Source: 2-02-FULL-55-14 sp964473365
Lineage (GTDB): Bacteria; Bacteroidota; Ignavibacteria; UBA10030
NCBI GenBank assembly: GCA_964473365.1
Contig: CAYYOV010000010.1
Span: 25,257 to 89,256, forward strand
Direction: 5' to 3'
Length of the DNA stretch: 64,000 nt
Of the stretch, positions 51,979-59,663 are shown piece by piece; position 1 is the first letter of the stretch; every line of letters starts with the position of its first letter. A program made the translations under genes and the position numbers. The notes under the pieces are model-generated. The model had not been told where the DNA came from. It did not search any database and worked only from the letters and a program-made list of their open reading frames with translations.

Positions 51979-54236
51979 GCCGGTACGGCGACGTCCTGTG
52001 GCTCTCGAATGGTCTTGCACGACGGACACAGGATCTGCGCCCCCTTCGCCTGGGTGTATTTCTCAACCAAATATGGGTTCCCGCAGGCCGGACACGGCTC
52101 ATTGACCGGTTTGTCCCACGATGCGAAATCGCATTCGGGGTACTTGGTGCATCCGTAGAAGGTCCGTTTTCCCTTCTTCGTCTTTCGCTCCAGGAGGTCT
52201 CCCTTGCCGCACTTCGGGCATTTGATGCCCGTGGTGATCGGCTTGGTGTTCTTGCAGGACGGATAATTCGAACATCCAAGGAACGTGCCAAATCTGCCCC
52301 CCTTCACGACCATGTCACCGCCGCACAATTCGCACTTTTCGCCGGTGACATGCTGCATCCGTTCCTGTTCTTCGGCAAGCGGCTTCGTTGTCTTACACGT
52401 CGGATAGCCCGTGCAGGCCATGAATCGCCCGTTCCGGCCCCATTTGATGATCATCGGCTTGCCGCAGTTCTCACACACAACGTCAGTCTTCTCCTGAAGC
52501 GACTTCTTGATGGAGGATGCCAACGCCGATGCCTTCTCGAGTGCCGTACTGAACGGCTCGTAGAAATCACGCATGACCGTCAGGTAGTCGTTCTTGCCAG
52601 TTGCGATGGTATCAAGTTCCTTCTCCATCAGCGCCGTGAAGCGGACATTGAAGACATTCGGGAAGTGTTCGACGAGGATCTTGTTGACCTGCATTCCCAG
52701 GTCCGTCGCGAACAAGCGTCTCTCCTTTTGATCGACGTATTTCCGGTCGATCACCGTCGACACGATCAGCGCGTACGTGCTCGGACGTCCGATCCCGAGC
52801 GATTCCAACTCCTTGACGAGGCTACTTTCCGTGAAACGAGCCGGAGGTTTGGTGAAATGCTGACGTGGCTCGAGTCCGGAAACTGCCGTCGGCACACCTT
52901 CGGCGAGGCCTTCCGGAAGTTTCGACGTCGGGTCGGTCTCTTCAGCCGACGGAGAGTCCTCATCCACCGTATCGTCGAACACGGTCAAGAACCCGCGGAA
53001 GACCGGCAACTGGTCGGTCGCACGGAACACCAGCGTACCATCGGACACGTCCACCGAGATCGCTTCGAATTCCGCAGGCGCCATCTGGCAGGCAATGAAA
53101 CGGTTCCAGATCAGCTCGTACAATGCGAACAAGTCTTTGTCGAGGTGTTTCTTGACCGCTTTGGGCGTGTGCTTGACGCTGGTCGGGCGGATAGCCTCGT
53201 GAGCGTCCTGCGTCGCTTTCCCCTTTTTGAAGTGGCGCGCTTCCTTCGGCAGGTATTCCTTGCCGTAGTTCTCGTAGATATACTCTCGGACAGCCGAGAC
53301 CGCCTCGTCGCTCAGACGGGTCGAGTCTGTGCGCATATACGTAATGAGTCCCGTGAGGCCTTCTTCGCCGCCAAGGTCGACTCCCTCATACAACTTCTGG
53401 GCAAGCGTCATCGTGCGCTTGGCTGAGAACCGGAGACGGCGCGCGGCTTCTTGCTGCAGCGTGCTCGTGATGAACGGGGGTGGAGCGTTCCTCTTGACCG
53501 GTCGTTTTTGGACCGACGTGATCGAGAAGGTCGAGGCACGCACGCGCTCCATCAGCGCAGCAGCCGCCGCTTCATTTGAGATGATCGGGTCAACCCCCGC
53601 ATCCTTCGACAGCTTTGCGAGGAACCGATCACCCTTCGGCGTTTCGAACTCACCGATCAGCGACCAATATTCATCGGGCACGAATGCCCGGATGGCTTCT
53701 TCTCGTTCGCAGATCAACCGCAGGGCGACTGACTGTACGCGGCCGGCGGACAGTCCGTAGAAGACGGTCTTCCACACGAATGGCGAGATCTTGTAGCCGA
53801 CGATGCGATCCATGGCCCGGCGTGCCTGCTGCGACATGACCATGTTCTTGTGGAGCGGACGGGGATGCGACATGCCGTCCTTGATCCCGGTCTCCGTGAT
53901 CTCATGGAAGAGCACCCGCTTGATGCGCTTGTTCGCTCCCTCGAGCTCATCCGCAATGTGAGCCGCTATAGCCTCACCCTCACGGTCTGGGTCGGTCGCG
54001 ATGAAGACTTCCTTCGCCTTTTCGGCATGCTTCCGGAGGCGCTCGACGACGTCCTTCTTCCCCTCCATCGTCTCGTAGACGACCTCGAATTCCTTTTCGA
54101 TGTCAACGCTGAGCTTGCTCTTGGGGAGATTCTTGATATGCCCCACCGAGGCCTCGACCAGGTAGTCCTTGCCGAGGTACTTGTTGATGGTCTTGGCTTT
54201 GGAGGGTGACTCTACGATTACGAGAGACTTCGCCAT
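51975..54236 (-). CDS. topA: DNA topoisomerase I
   Basis: 753 residues. Toprim metal acids in FIATDPDREGEAIAAH (Asp82, Asp84, Glu86), active-site Tyr300 in ITYMRTDSTRLS, and Glu9 in IVESPSKAKTI. The C-terminus has four to five four-Cys zinc ribbons (CENCGKPM...CTGYPTC, CELCGG...CSNYPSC, CPKCG...CTKYPEC, CPACG...CPSC). It relaxes negative supercoils. It follows smg by 3 bp and precedes xerC, a widely conserved neighbourhood. Confidence 0.97.
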   Translation of the reverse strand: MAKSLVIVESPSKAKTINKYLGKDYLVEASVGHIKNLPKSKLSVDIEKEFEVVYETMEGKKDVVERLRKHAEKAKEVFIATDPDREGEAIAAHIADELEGANKRIKRVLFHEITETGIKDGMSHPRPLHKNMVMSQQARRAMDRIVGYKISPFVWKTVFYGLSAGRVQSVALRLICEREEAIRAFVPDEYWSLIGEFETPKGDRFLAKLSKDAGVDPIISNEAAAAALMERVRASTFSITSVQKRPVKRNAPPPFITSTLQQEAARRLRFSAKRTMTLAQKLYEGVDLGGEEGLTGLITYMRTDSTRLSDEAVSAVREYIYENYGKEYLPKEARHFKKGKATQDAHEAIRPTSVKHTPKAVKKHLDKDLFALYELIWNRFIACQMAPAEFEAISVDVSDGTLVFRATDQLPVFRGFLTVFDDTVDEDSPSAEETDPTSKLPEGLAEGVPTAVSGLEPRQHFTKPPARFTESSLVKELESLGIGRPSTYALIVSTVIDRKYVDQKERRLFATDLGMQVNKILVEHFPNVFNVRFTALMEKELDTIATGKNDYLTVMRDFYEPFSTALEKASALASSIKKSLQEKTDVVCENCGKPMIIKWGRNGRFMACTGYPTCKTTKPLAEEQERMQHVTGEKCELCGGDMVVKGGRFGTFLGCSNYPSCKNTKPITTGIKCPKCGKGDLLERKTKKGKRTFYGCTKYPECDFASWDKPVNEPCPACGNPYLVEKYTQAKGAQILCPSCKTIREPQDVAVPA

Positions 54237-54239
54237 ACG

Positions 54240-54680
54240 CTAATGGATAGTGTCAGTCGGGCTTCCGCCCGTGGATCGATCGGAATCGAACAACATGCCG
54301 GCAACCAGCGCTTTGACCTCCTGGGCACCAACCGACGAGAAGCCGGCCATCATGGCGCGTTCGATGATCGTCTCAACATCTTCCGATGAGAGCAGACCAA
54401 GTTGGTGGCATTGCAACAGGTAACCATAGCCGTCGGTCGTAAGGACCGCCTGTTCGGCGGGATGCAGCAGACGTACGGAATCGGCGGAAATTGGCCGCAG
54501 GCGTTCTGGCGCAGGTTGCCCGCCTTCCAGCCGGTCGAACAGCCACGAGAATGCCGACGAGATCTCGGTCGGCGTGTAGCCGTGACGCGACAACACGGCA
54601 ACGTCGATGTCCCCCAGGCGCTTCTTTTCCTGGAGCTCATCCATCAACAACAAGAGAATCTCGACGATGCGTTCGTGCAT
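54240..54680 (-). CDS. smg: Smg/DUF494 family protein
   Basis: 146 residues. DUF494/Smg pattern with an N-terminal helix IVEILLLLMDELQEKKRLGDIDVAVLSRHGYTPTEISSAFSWLFDRL, central LHPAEQAVLTTDGYGYLLQCHQLGLLSSEDVETIIERAM and a helical end. Function uncertain; the family is found between dprA and topA in many bacteria. It lies 3 bp before topA here. The acidic, all-alpha nature fits the family. Confidence 0.87.
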   Translation of the reverse strand: MHERIVEILLLLMDELQEKKRLGDIDVAVLSRHGYTPTEISSAFSWLFDRLEGGQPAPERLRPISADSVRLLHPAEQAVLTTDGYGYLLQCHQLGLLSSEDVETIIERAMMAGFSSVGAQEVKALVAGMLFDSDRSTGGSPTDTIH

Positions 54681-54718
54681 GAGACGGTGCGCCGTTCAGA
54701 AGATGTGCAACATGTATT

Positions 54719-55117
54719 TCATAGATAACGGTCCTCGCGGCGGTGCATCCGCTCGCGCAGTTCCTTCGTCCGGTCGTCGTGCCCGGCAAGGTGCAACATG
54801 CCATGGACGATCAAGCGACGTACTTCGTGGCGAAAAGTAACGCCGTACTCCGGCGCCTGGCGTTTGGCCTGGTCCAGATTGACAACGACCTCTCCTTCGA
54901 GCATGCGACGTGTACCATACGAGAAGGAGAGAACGTCGGTTGTCCAGTCATGACGCAAATGGCGTCGGTTGAGGGCCCGCATCGTCCGGTCACCCACAAA
55001 CACGAGGGAGAGGGTTCCGACGCGAGCATGTTCCCCGCGAGCCACGGCCCTGACGAGGCGCAACGCCTCCGAACGGGGGAAACGGCGGGTCCGATGGTGT
55101 GTTTGAATGTCGATCAC
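54719..55117 (-). CDS. ybeY: Endoribonuclease YbeY (16S rRNA maturation)
   Basis: 132 residues. The zinc motif HxxxHxxxxxH is read in VHGMLHLAGHDD (three histidines), preceded by LNRRHLRHDWTTDVLSFSYG. YbeY helps mature the 3' end of 16S rRNA and assists 70S quality control. It is on the short side of the usual 140-160. It is followed after 38 bp by smg and preceded by an unknown gene, all in one direction. Confidence 0.94.
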   Translation of the reverse strand: MIDIQTHHRTRRFPRSEALRLVRAVARGEHARVGTLSLVFVGDRTMRALNRRHLRHDWTTDVLSFSYGTRRMLEGEVVVNLDQAKRQAPEYGVTFRHEVRRLIVHGMLHLAGHDDRTKELRERMHRREDRYL

Positions 55118-55133
55118 GAAGGCTTCACCAGGC

Positions 55134-55649
55134 CTATCGGACCTTGCGCCCGGAACGGTCGCGGCCCGAAGGCCGAGCCCGTCGGGCTATCGCCCGTCGC
55201 GGCGGCACGGTCTTCTTCGACATCAATTCCTCGGTGAGCGAGAGTGCGACGCCCGAAAGCATCACTTCAGGTCCCAGCTTGGTAAAATCTCCGGAGAGCA
55301 TCGACCGGTCCACGTTCGCGTAGAGCGAGCACCCGCCTTCGCGCTCGACCGTCAGGCCGGACAATTTGCCGTCCGATTCTCCGACGAACGTCACCTCTCC
55401 CAGCAGCTCGCTCGCCACGAACCCGGTGCAGAAGTGAAGCTGCAGATGGGCATTGGCGGTATACACCGTCACGAGCGATCCCGGCCGGTCGCCGATCGTG
55501 AGGTGCGGATAGACTTCCAAGGCGAGTGACCGCCCTGGTTGACCGGCGGCGACCTCAAATCGAACAGAACTACCCGAGGTCCTGACCGTTGCGGCCAGGA
55601 CGCGCTGGATCTTCTTCAGGTCGCGGGGTGCAAGAAGTGTGGTGGCCAT
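55134..55649 (-). CDS. Conserved-type hypothetical protein between MBL-fold gene and ybeY
   Basis: 171 residues, no family recognised. No signal peptide. Mostly beta: SSVRFEVAAGQPGRSLALEVYPHLTIGDRPGSLVTVYTANAHLQLHFCTGF..., ending in an Arg-rich tail (PPRRAIARRARPSGRDRSGRK) that could bind RNA or DNA. The start codon is ATG 55649, 10 bp past the MBL-fold gene stop. Codon use matches its neighbours, and it is in line with a long housekeeping operon, so it is likely a real gene. Another reading is a membrane-peripheral regulator, which I cannot test. Confidence 0.6.
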   Translation of the reverse strand: MATTLLAPRDLKKIQRVLAATVRTSGSSVRFEVAAGQPGRSLALEVYPHLTIGDRPGSLVTVYTANAHLQLHFCTGFVASELLGEVTFVGESDGKLSGLTVEREGGCSLYANVDRSMLSGDFTKLGPEVMLSGVALSLTEELMSKKTVPPRRAIARRARPSGRDRSGRKVR

Positions 55650-55659
55650 CGTGCGGTCG

Positions 55660-56559
55660 TCAGATCGTGATCGTCATGTTCTCCACCGCTGCTTCGCACT
55701 CGAACCGATATCCCCGGCTCTTCACTTCCCTCTTCGATTTCATAAGAATGTCGTCCACCTTCTCGTCACTGTGGTTCTGGTCGTGGTGGAATAGGTAGAG
55801 TCGTTTCACGTTCGCATCGGAAGCCACGCGCAAGGTGAACAGATAGTGCGAATGTCCCCACCCAACGCGGTCGAGAAATTCCTCAGGCGTATACGTTGCG
55901 TCGTGGATCAGTACGTCGGCGTCCTTGCAGAAGTCGACCACGCGCTGGTTGGGGTCACCCTCCGTGCGCATGAATCGTTGCGTGACCGTCGGCTCAAAAT
56001 TCGTGAGCAGAGCGGCCGCCTCGCGATCAAACGGCTCATTGTCGCTGATGTAGACGAGCACTTTGTCCTTGTATCTTACCCTGTACCCAACTGTGAAACC
56101 TGGGTGGTTCACATACATATACTGCACACGTGCATCGTGAATCTGCATCTCCCCTTCGTCACGGATGGGGACGAATTTGATCTTCGCTTTGAGATCGTGC
56201 AGCTGTACCGGGAAATAGATGCTGTTCATCTGCTCCGCGATGATCTCACTCAGCGATTTGTCCGACCGCTCCGTCCCTACGATGGTCAATTCGTTCCCGG
56301 GAATGAACGCCGGCTTGAAGAACGGGAATCCCTGGATGTGGTCCCAGTGCGGATGCGTGATCAGAAGATGGCCGTTGATCGACTCGCCCCGGCTCAGCAG
56401 GTGGTCACCAAAGTTCCGGATACCGGTGCCTGCGTCAAAGATGATCAAGCGGTCGTCGTCCAGTCGCAATTCGAGGCACGGCGTGTTTCCGCCATACCGC
56501 ACGGTATGTTTGCCCGGCGTCGGGATCGAGCCTCGCACGCCCCAGAAAGTGAGTTTCAT
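55660..56559 (-). CDS. MBL-fold metallo-hydrolase (phosphodiesterase-like)
   Basis: 299 residues from ATG 56559. Opens with TFWGVRGSIPTPG, a hallmark of MBL-fold hydrolases often annotated as 3',5'-cyclic-nucleotide phosphodiesterase-like. The zinc motif HPHWDH (His69, His71, Asp73, His74) is intact, as are VYISDNEPF and ILIHDATYTPEEF further on. The substrate (cyclic nucleotide, RNA or lipid) cannot be read. An ATG at 56691 would extend into the previous gene. It lies 4 bp before the gamma-CA gene stop and shares its operon. Confidence 0.85.
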   Translation of the reverse strand: MKLTFWGVRGSIPTPGKHTVRYGGNTPCLELRLDDDRLIIFDAGTGIRNFGDHLLSRGESINGHLLITHPHWDHIQGFPFFKPAFIPGNELTIVGTERSDKSLSEIIAEQMNSIYFPVQLHDLKAKIKFVPIRDEGEMQIHDARVQYMYVNHPGFTVGYRVRYKDKVLVYISDNEPFDREAAALLTNFEPTVTQRFMRTEGDPNQRVVDFCKDADVLIHDATYTPEEFLDRVGWGHSHYLFTLRVASDANVKRLYLFHHDQNHSDEKVDDILMKSKREVKSRGYRFECEAAVENMTITI

Positions 56560-56563
56560 TGTC

Positions 56564-57088
56564 CTATGGCTCCGTGAACAACGCTCGATGCTGAGCGGCC
56601 AGGTCCTCATAGTGCCTGGCCGATTGCCGCTGTTTCTCAAGATCCTCTGAACGCAGCGGGCGCTTGACCTGAGCGGGAACTCCGGCGACAAGCACTCCCG
56701 GCGGGACTTTCATACCCGCAGGAACAAGGGCGCCGGCAGCAACCAGCGAACCGCTCCCGATCATCGCTCCGTCGAGAACGGTGGCCCCCATGCCGATGAG
56801 GCATTCGTCCCCGACCGTGCATCCGTGCAAAATCGCCCTGTGACCGACCGTGACGTCTGACCCGATCGTCAGCGGGAACAATCCCGTCGTGACGTGTAGG
56901 ACGGCAAGGTCCTGAATATTTGTCCTCTCTCCGATCTGGATCGAGTGCACGTCCCCGCGGACCACGGCTCCATACCACACGCTGCTGCCGGGACCGATTC
57001 GTACATCACCGATCACAACAGCATCCGGGGCGAGGAAAACGCCATCCGCAATCTCGGGATGCTTCCCACCGAACGGCCGGAGGATCAT
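56564..57088 (-). CDS. Gamma carbonic anhydrase-family hexapeptide protein
   Basis: 174 residues from ATG 57088, which shares one base with the upstream stop (TGATG). Left-handed beta-helix with hexapeptide turns (VVIGDVRIGPGSSVWYGAVVRGDVHSIQIG, TIGSDVTVGHRAILHGCTVGDECLIGMGATVLDGAMIGSGSLV). The metal-ligand histidines are present as His65, His83 and His88. Such YrdA-type proteins bind zinc as trimers but are not always active carbonic anhydrases. Confidence 0.9.
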   Translation of the reverse strand: MILRPFGGKHPEIADGVFLAPDAVVIGDVRIGPGSSVWYGAVVRGDVHSIQIGERTNIQDLAVLHVTTGLFPLTIGSDVTVGHRAILHGCTVGDECLIGMGATVLDGAMIGSGSLVAAGALVPAGMKVPPGVLVAGVPAQVKRPLRSEDLEKQRQSARHYEDLAAQHRALFTEP

Positions 57089-57924
57089 CACTTCCCCCTG
57101 GGCGGCATCCAGGCGCCCCGTTTCCACTTGATAAGCTCGACCTTCACGCTTCCAAGGATCACCTTCAGCCGTCCAACGATCGGGATGCGGGCCTCGTCAT
57201 CGCTGAACCAGCCTTCAAAACCTCCGGTCAGGCCGAACACGCCCACAAACTTGGCAGTCCCGTCGAACCAGACCGTCCGCACCGGGTAGTTGACCGCGTC
57301 GATATGCAGGTCCTCCCGCTTGTCGCGGAATGTGAACTCCGTGATCCCCTCGCGATTGTCGACGAAGGTCGGAACCCTCCACGACCGTGGCTGCCGTACA
57401 TTTTCACGTGCGAAGAAGAGCAACGACATCCCGTCGACAGATCGGTCCTTGACGGGAACAGTATCCCGACCTGCCACGACGTTCACGCCGCGGTGTGGCC
57501 GTCGCCCCCACTCGTAGTACATCTTTCCGCGGGGATAGTCGAATTCCATCGCGCGGAAATCAACGCCGGAGGACGTACTGTCCTCGCTGAGCCAACCATA
57601 CGAGAACGCCTCGGCGTCCACCGTGCCGCGGAATAGCATGTGCAGGTCGACCAGCCAGCTGAGCCCGGGATTGGAATCCATGAACACATCGGCACGATAG
57701 ATCACGCGGCCGTCCCGTTCCCATCGGTCCGTGATCCGCGTCCGAATGATCCCAATATTGAAGAACGAGTAGCTGACACGATACTCAAGCTCCTCGCCGA
57801 GCACCATCACTGGCTGACCCGATGGGTCTCCCGTCCGTATCTGTGCCAACGCCGTACCCACGCACCCCACCAATACCAGACCCAGAATCCATCGGGTCAC
57901 ACGGCGGTTCATGGACACACGCAT
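57088..57924 (-). CDS. DUF3108 family exported protein
   Basis: 278 residues with a signal peptide (WILGLVLVGCVGTALAQ). It has the DUF3108 beta-barrel pattern: GEELEYRVSYSFFNIGIIRTRITDRWERDGR, YRADVFMDSNPGLSWL, RDTVPVKDRSVDGMSLLFFARENV, FEGWFSDDEARIPIVGRLKVILGSVKVELIKW. The family is widespread in Gram-negative bacteria; a role in outer-membrane or lipid handling is suspected but unknown. It lies between the S41 protease (8 bp) and the gamma-CA gene (1-base overlap). Confidence 0.85.
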   Translation of the reverse strand: MRVSMNRRVTRWILGLVLVGCVGTALAQIRTGDPSGQPVMVLGEELEYRVSYSFFNIGIIRTRITDRWERDGRVIYRADVFMDSNPGLSWLVDLHMLFRGTVDAEAFSYGWLSEDSTSSGVDFRAMEFDYPRGKMYYEWGRRPHRGVNVVAGRDTVPVKDRSVDGMSLLFFARENVRQPRSWRVPTFVDNREGITEFTFRDKREDLHIDAVNYPVRTVWFDGTAKFVGVFGLTGGFEGWFSDDEARIPIVGRLKVILGSVKVELIKWKRGAWMPPRGK

Positions 57925-57931
57925 AGTCGAC

Positions 57932-59563
57932 CTATCGCAACCCAGCGATCTTTTCCGCTTCCGGGAACAAGGTCAACGCTTTCTGGAACTGAGCATCGAC
58001 ATCGAGCATGACCGCGATCCAACCTTCGAATCCGAACAATGTCTGTGCGATGGTCGCCTTGAGTCGCGCGATAATGAACGAACGGTCCTGGTCGAAATCC
58101 TTTTCGTTGATCTCGACACCTTTTGCGGCGATGAATGTCCGGAACTCCGCTACGACGGACGTCGGGACCTGGTAGTCGGAGGCGAAGGTCCGCAGGCCTG
58201 AAGCCGCATAGGTGGTTCGCAACGAGAGACCACGACCCTCCATATATTCCTTCGTGAAATCGAAGAACAGATTGCGACGGGCCACGGTTGAGAAGAGTCC
58301 GGTCACGTTCCCCGGTTTCACGATGTAGTCGGGCGTAATGCCGCCCCCGCCACGGACCGTGCGGCCAGAGGACGTCTTGAAATTCGGTGCGACCGAATCG
58401 GTCTTCGCATCCACTCCATGGTTGATATTCTCCCCCTCTTGTTCGTCGCGCGTGAACGCCTCGCGCTGATACTCATCCTTCGCCTTTCCTTCGTACGGCC
58501 GTTGGATCAGGCGTCCGCTGGGTGTATAGTATTTGGCAATGGTGAGACGGAACGCAGAGCCGTCGGCCAACTTCCACTGTCGCTGTACAAGCCCTTTGCC
58601 AAACGTGGTCTCTCCGATCACGAGGCCACGGTCCCAGTCCTGGATCGCCCCCGCGACGATCTCGCTCGCGCTCGCGGAACCGTTATCGACCAGCAGGACG
58701 AGCGGTAAGCGCTCGTAGGGATCACCCGTGCGCGCATGGTGCATCTCTTCGTTCTCAGGCCGCCGAGCCTTCGTATAGACGATCATGCGAGGGGCACCGG
58801 CTTCGCCGCCGTCGAGAAACTGGTCGACCATGCGATAGGCCTGGTCGAGGTACCCACCACCATTCATCCGGAGATCGAGCACAAGACGCTTCATACCGGA
58901 CGTCGTGAGCCGGGCGAGCGCCTTGTCCATCTCGTTGGCGGTCGTTTCCTTGAACTGATTGACACGGATATAGCCAATGTCCTTGCCCACCATGAAGGCG
59001 GCGTCAACGCTGTTGAGCGGGATTTCGTCCCGTATGATCTCGAAATCGAGGAGGTCCTTGGAGCCCGGTCGCAGGATCGACAGTTTGACCTTCGTCCCGC
59101 GTGGCCCTCTCAAGGTGCGCATGACGCGGTTGTCGTCGAATCCGATGGATGAGCTGTCATTGATGCGGACGATCCGGTCGTTCGACAGGATCCCGAGCCT
59201 GGCCGACGGACCACCGCCAACCGGCTCGATGACCGTGATGGTGTCGTTGATGACCCGGAACGATACTCCAATACCCTCGAACTTGCCGCGAAATTCCTCT
59301 GTCACCCGCTCGAACTGCGTCGGAGGAATATAGACCGAGTGGGGGTCGAGCGTATTCAGCATCCCAACAATGGCTGCTTCCGACAGCTTCTTGATGTCCA
59401 CGTCCTCGACGTAGTTCTTCTCCGTCAGGCTCAGGACATCCTTGATCTTCGAAAGCTGCTCAAATACGTTGTCGGCGGACACGAGGCGGTTGATCCCCAT
59501 CCCCGCGGCCAAACTGGCCACAATCAACGCTACAACGCTCCACATTGAGAATGTCCGCTTCAT
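57932..59563 (-). CDS. S41-family C-terminal processing protease (CtpA-like)
   Basis: 543 residues. N-terminal membrane/signal segment, a PDZ domain (about 85-170, GKFEGIGVSFRVINDTITVIEPVGGGPSARLGI) and a protease domain with the serine motif NGSASASE (about 295-301) and Lys323 in TFGKGLVQ. It trims the C-termini of periplasmic proteins. The C-terminal ~150 residues (after QRPYEGKAKDEYQ) are an S41-typical extension. It starts the housekeeping run that goes down to hprK. Confidence 0.94.
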   Translation of the reverse strand: MKRTFSMWSVVALIVASLAAGMGINRLVSADNVFEQLSKIKDVLSLTEKNYVEDVDIKKLSEAAIVGMLNTLDPHSVYIPPTQFERVTEEFRGKFEGIGVSFRVINDTITVIEPVGGGPSARLGILSNDRIVRINDSSSIGFDDNRVMRTLRGPRGTKVKLSILRPGSKDLLDFEIIRDEIPLNSVDAAFMVGKDIGYIRVNQFKETTANEMDKALARLTTSGMKRLVLDLRMNGGGYLDQAYRMVDQFLDGGEAGAPRMIVYTKARRPENEEMHHARTGDPYERLPLVLLVDNGSASASEIVAGAIQDWDRGLVIGETTFGKGLVQRQWKLADGSAFRLTIAKYYTPSGRLIQRPYEGKAKDEYQREAFTRDEQEGENINHGVDAKTDSVAPNFKTSSGRTVRGGGGITPDYIVKPGNVTGLFSTVARRNLFFDFTKEYMEGRGLSLRTTYAASGLRTFASDYQVPTSVVAEFRTFIAAKGVEINEKDFDQDRSFIIARLKATIAQTLFGFEGWIAVMLDVDAQFQKALTLFPEAEKIAGLR

Positions 59564-59663
59564 TCCGTGTTCCTCGGCTTAGGCCTTCTCTGGTTCCGGG
59601 CCGTTATTGGCATCATTCAAATCGATAAAGTAACGATTTTCCGCTGAAATCCAAATGTCCACG

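Noticed and set aside
52350..53426. Long plus-strand open frame opposite topA
   Set aside because: Shadow of topA, which has all catalytic residues; the frame has Arg/Leu-rich composition without domains.
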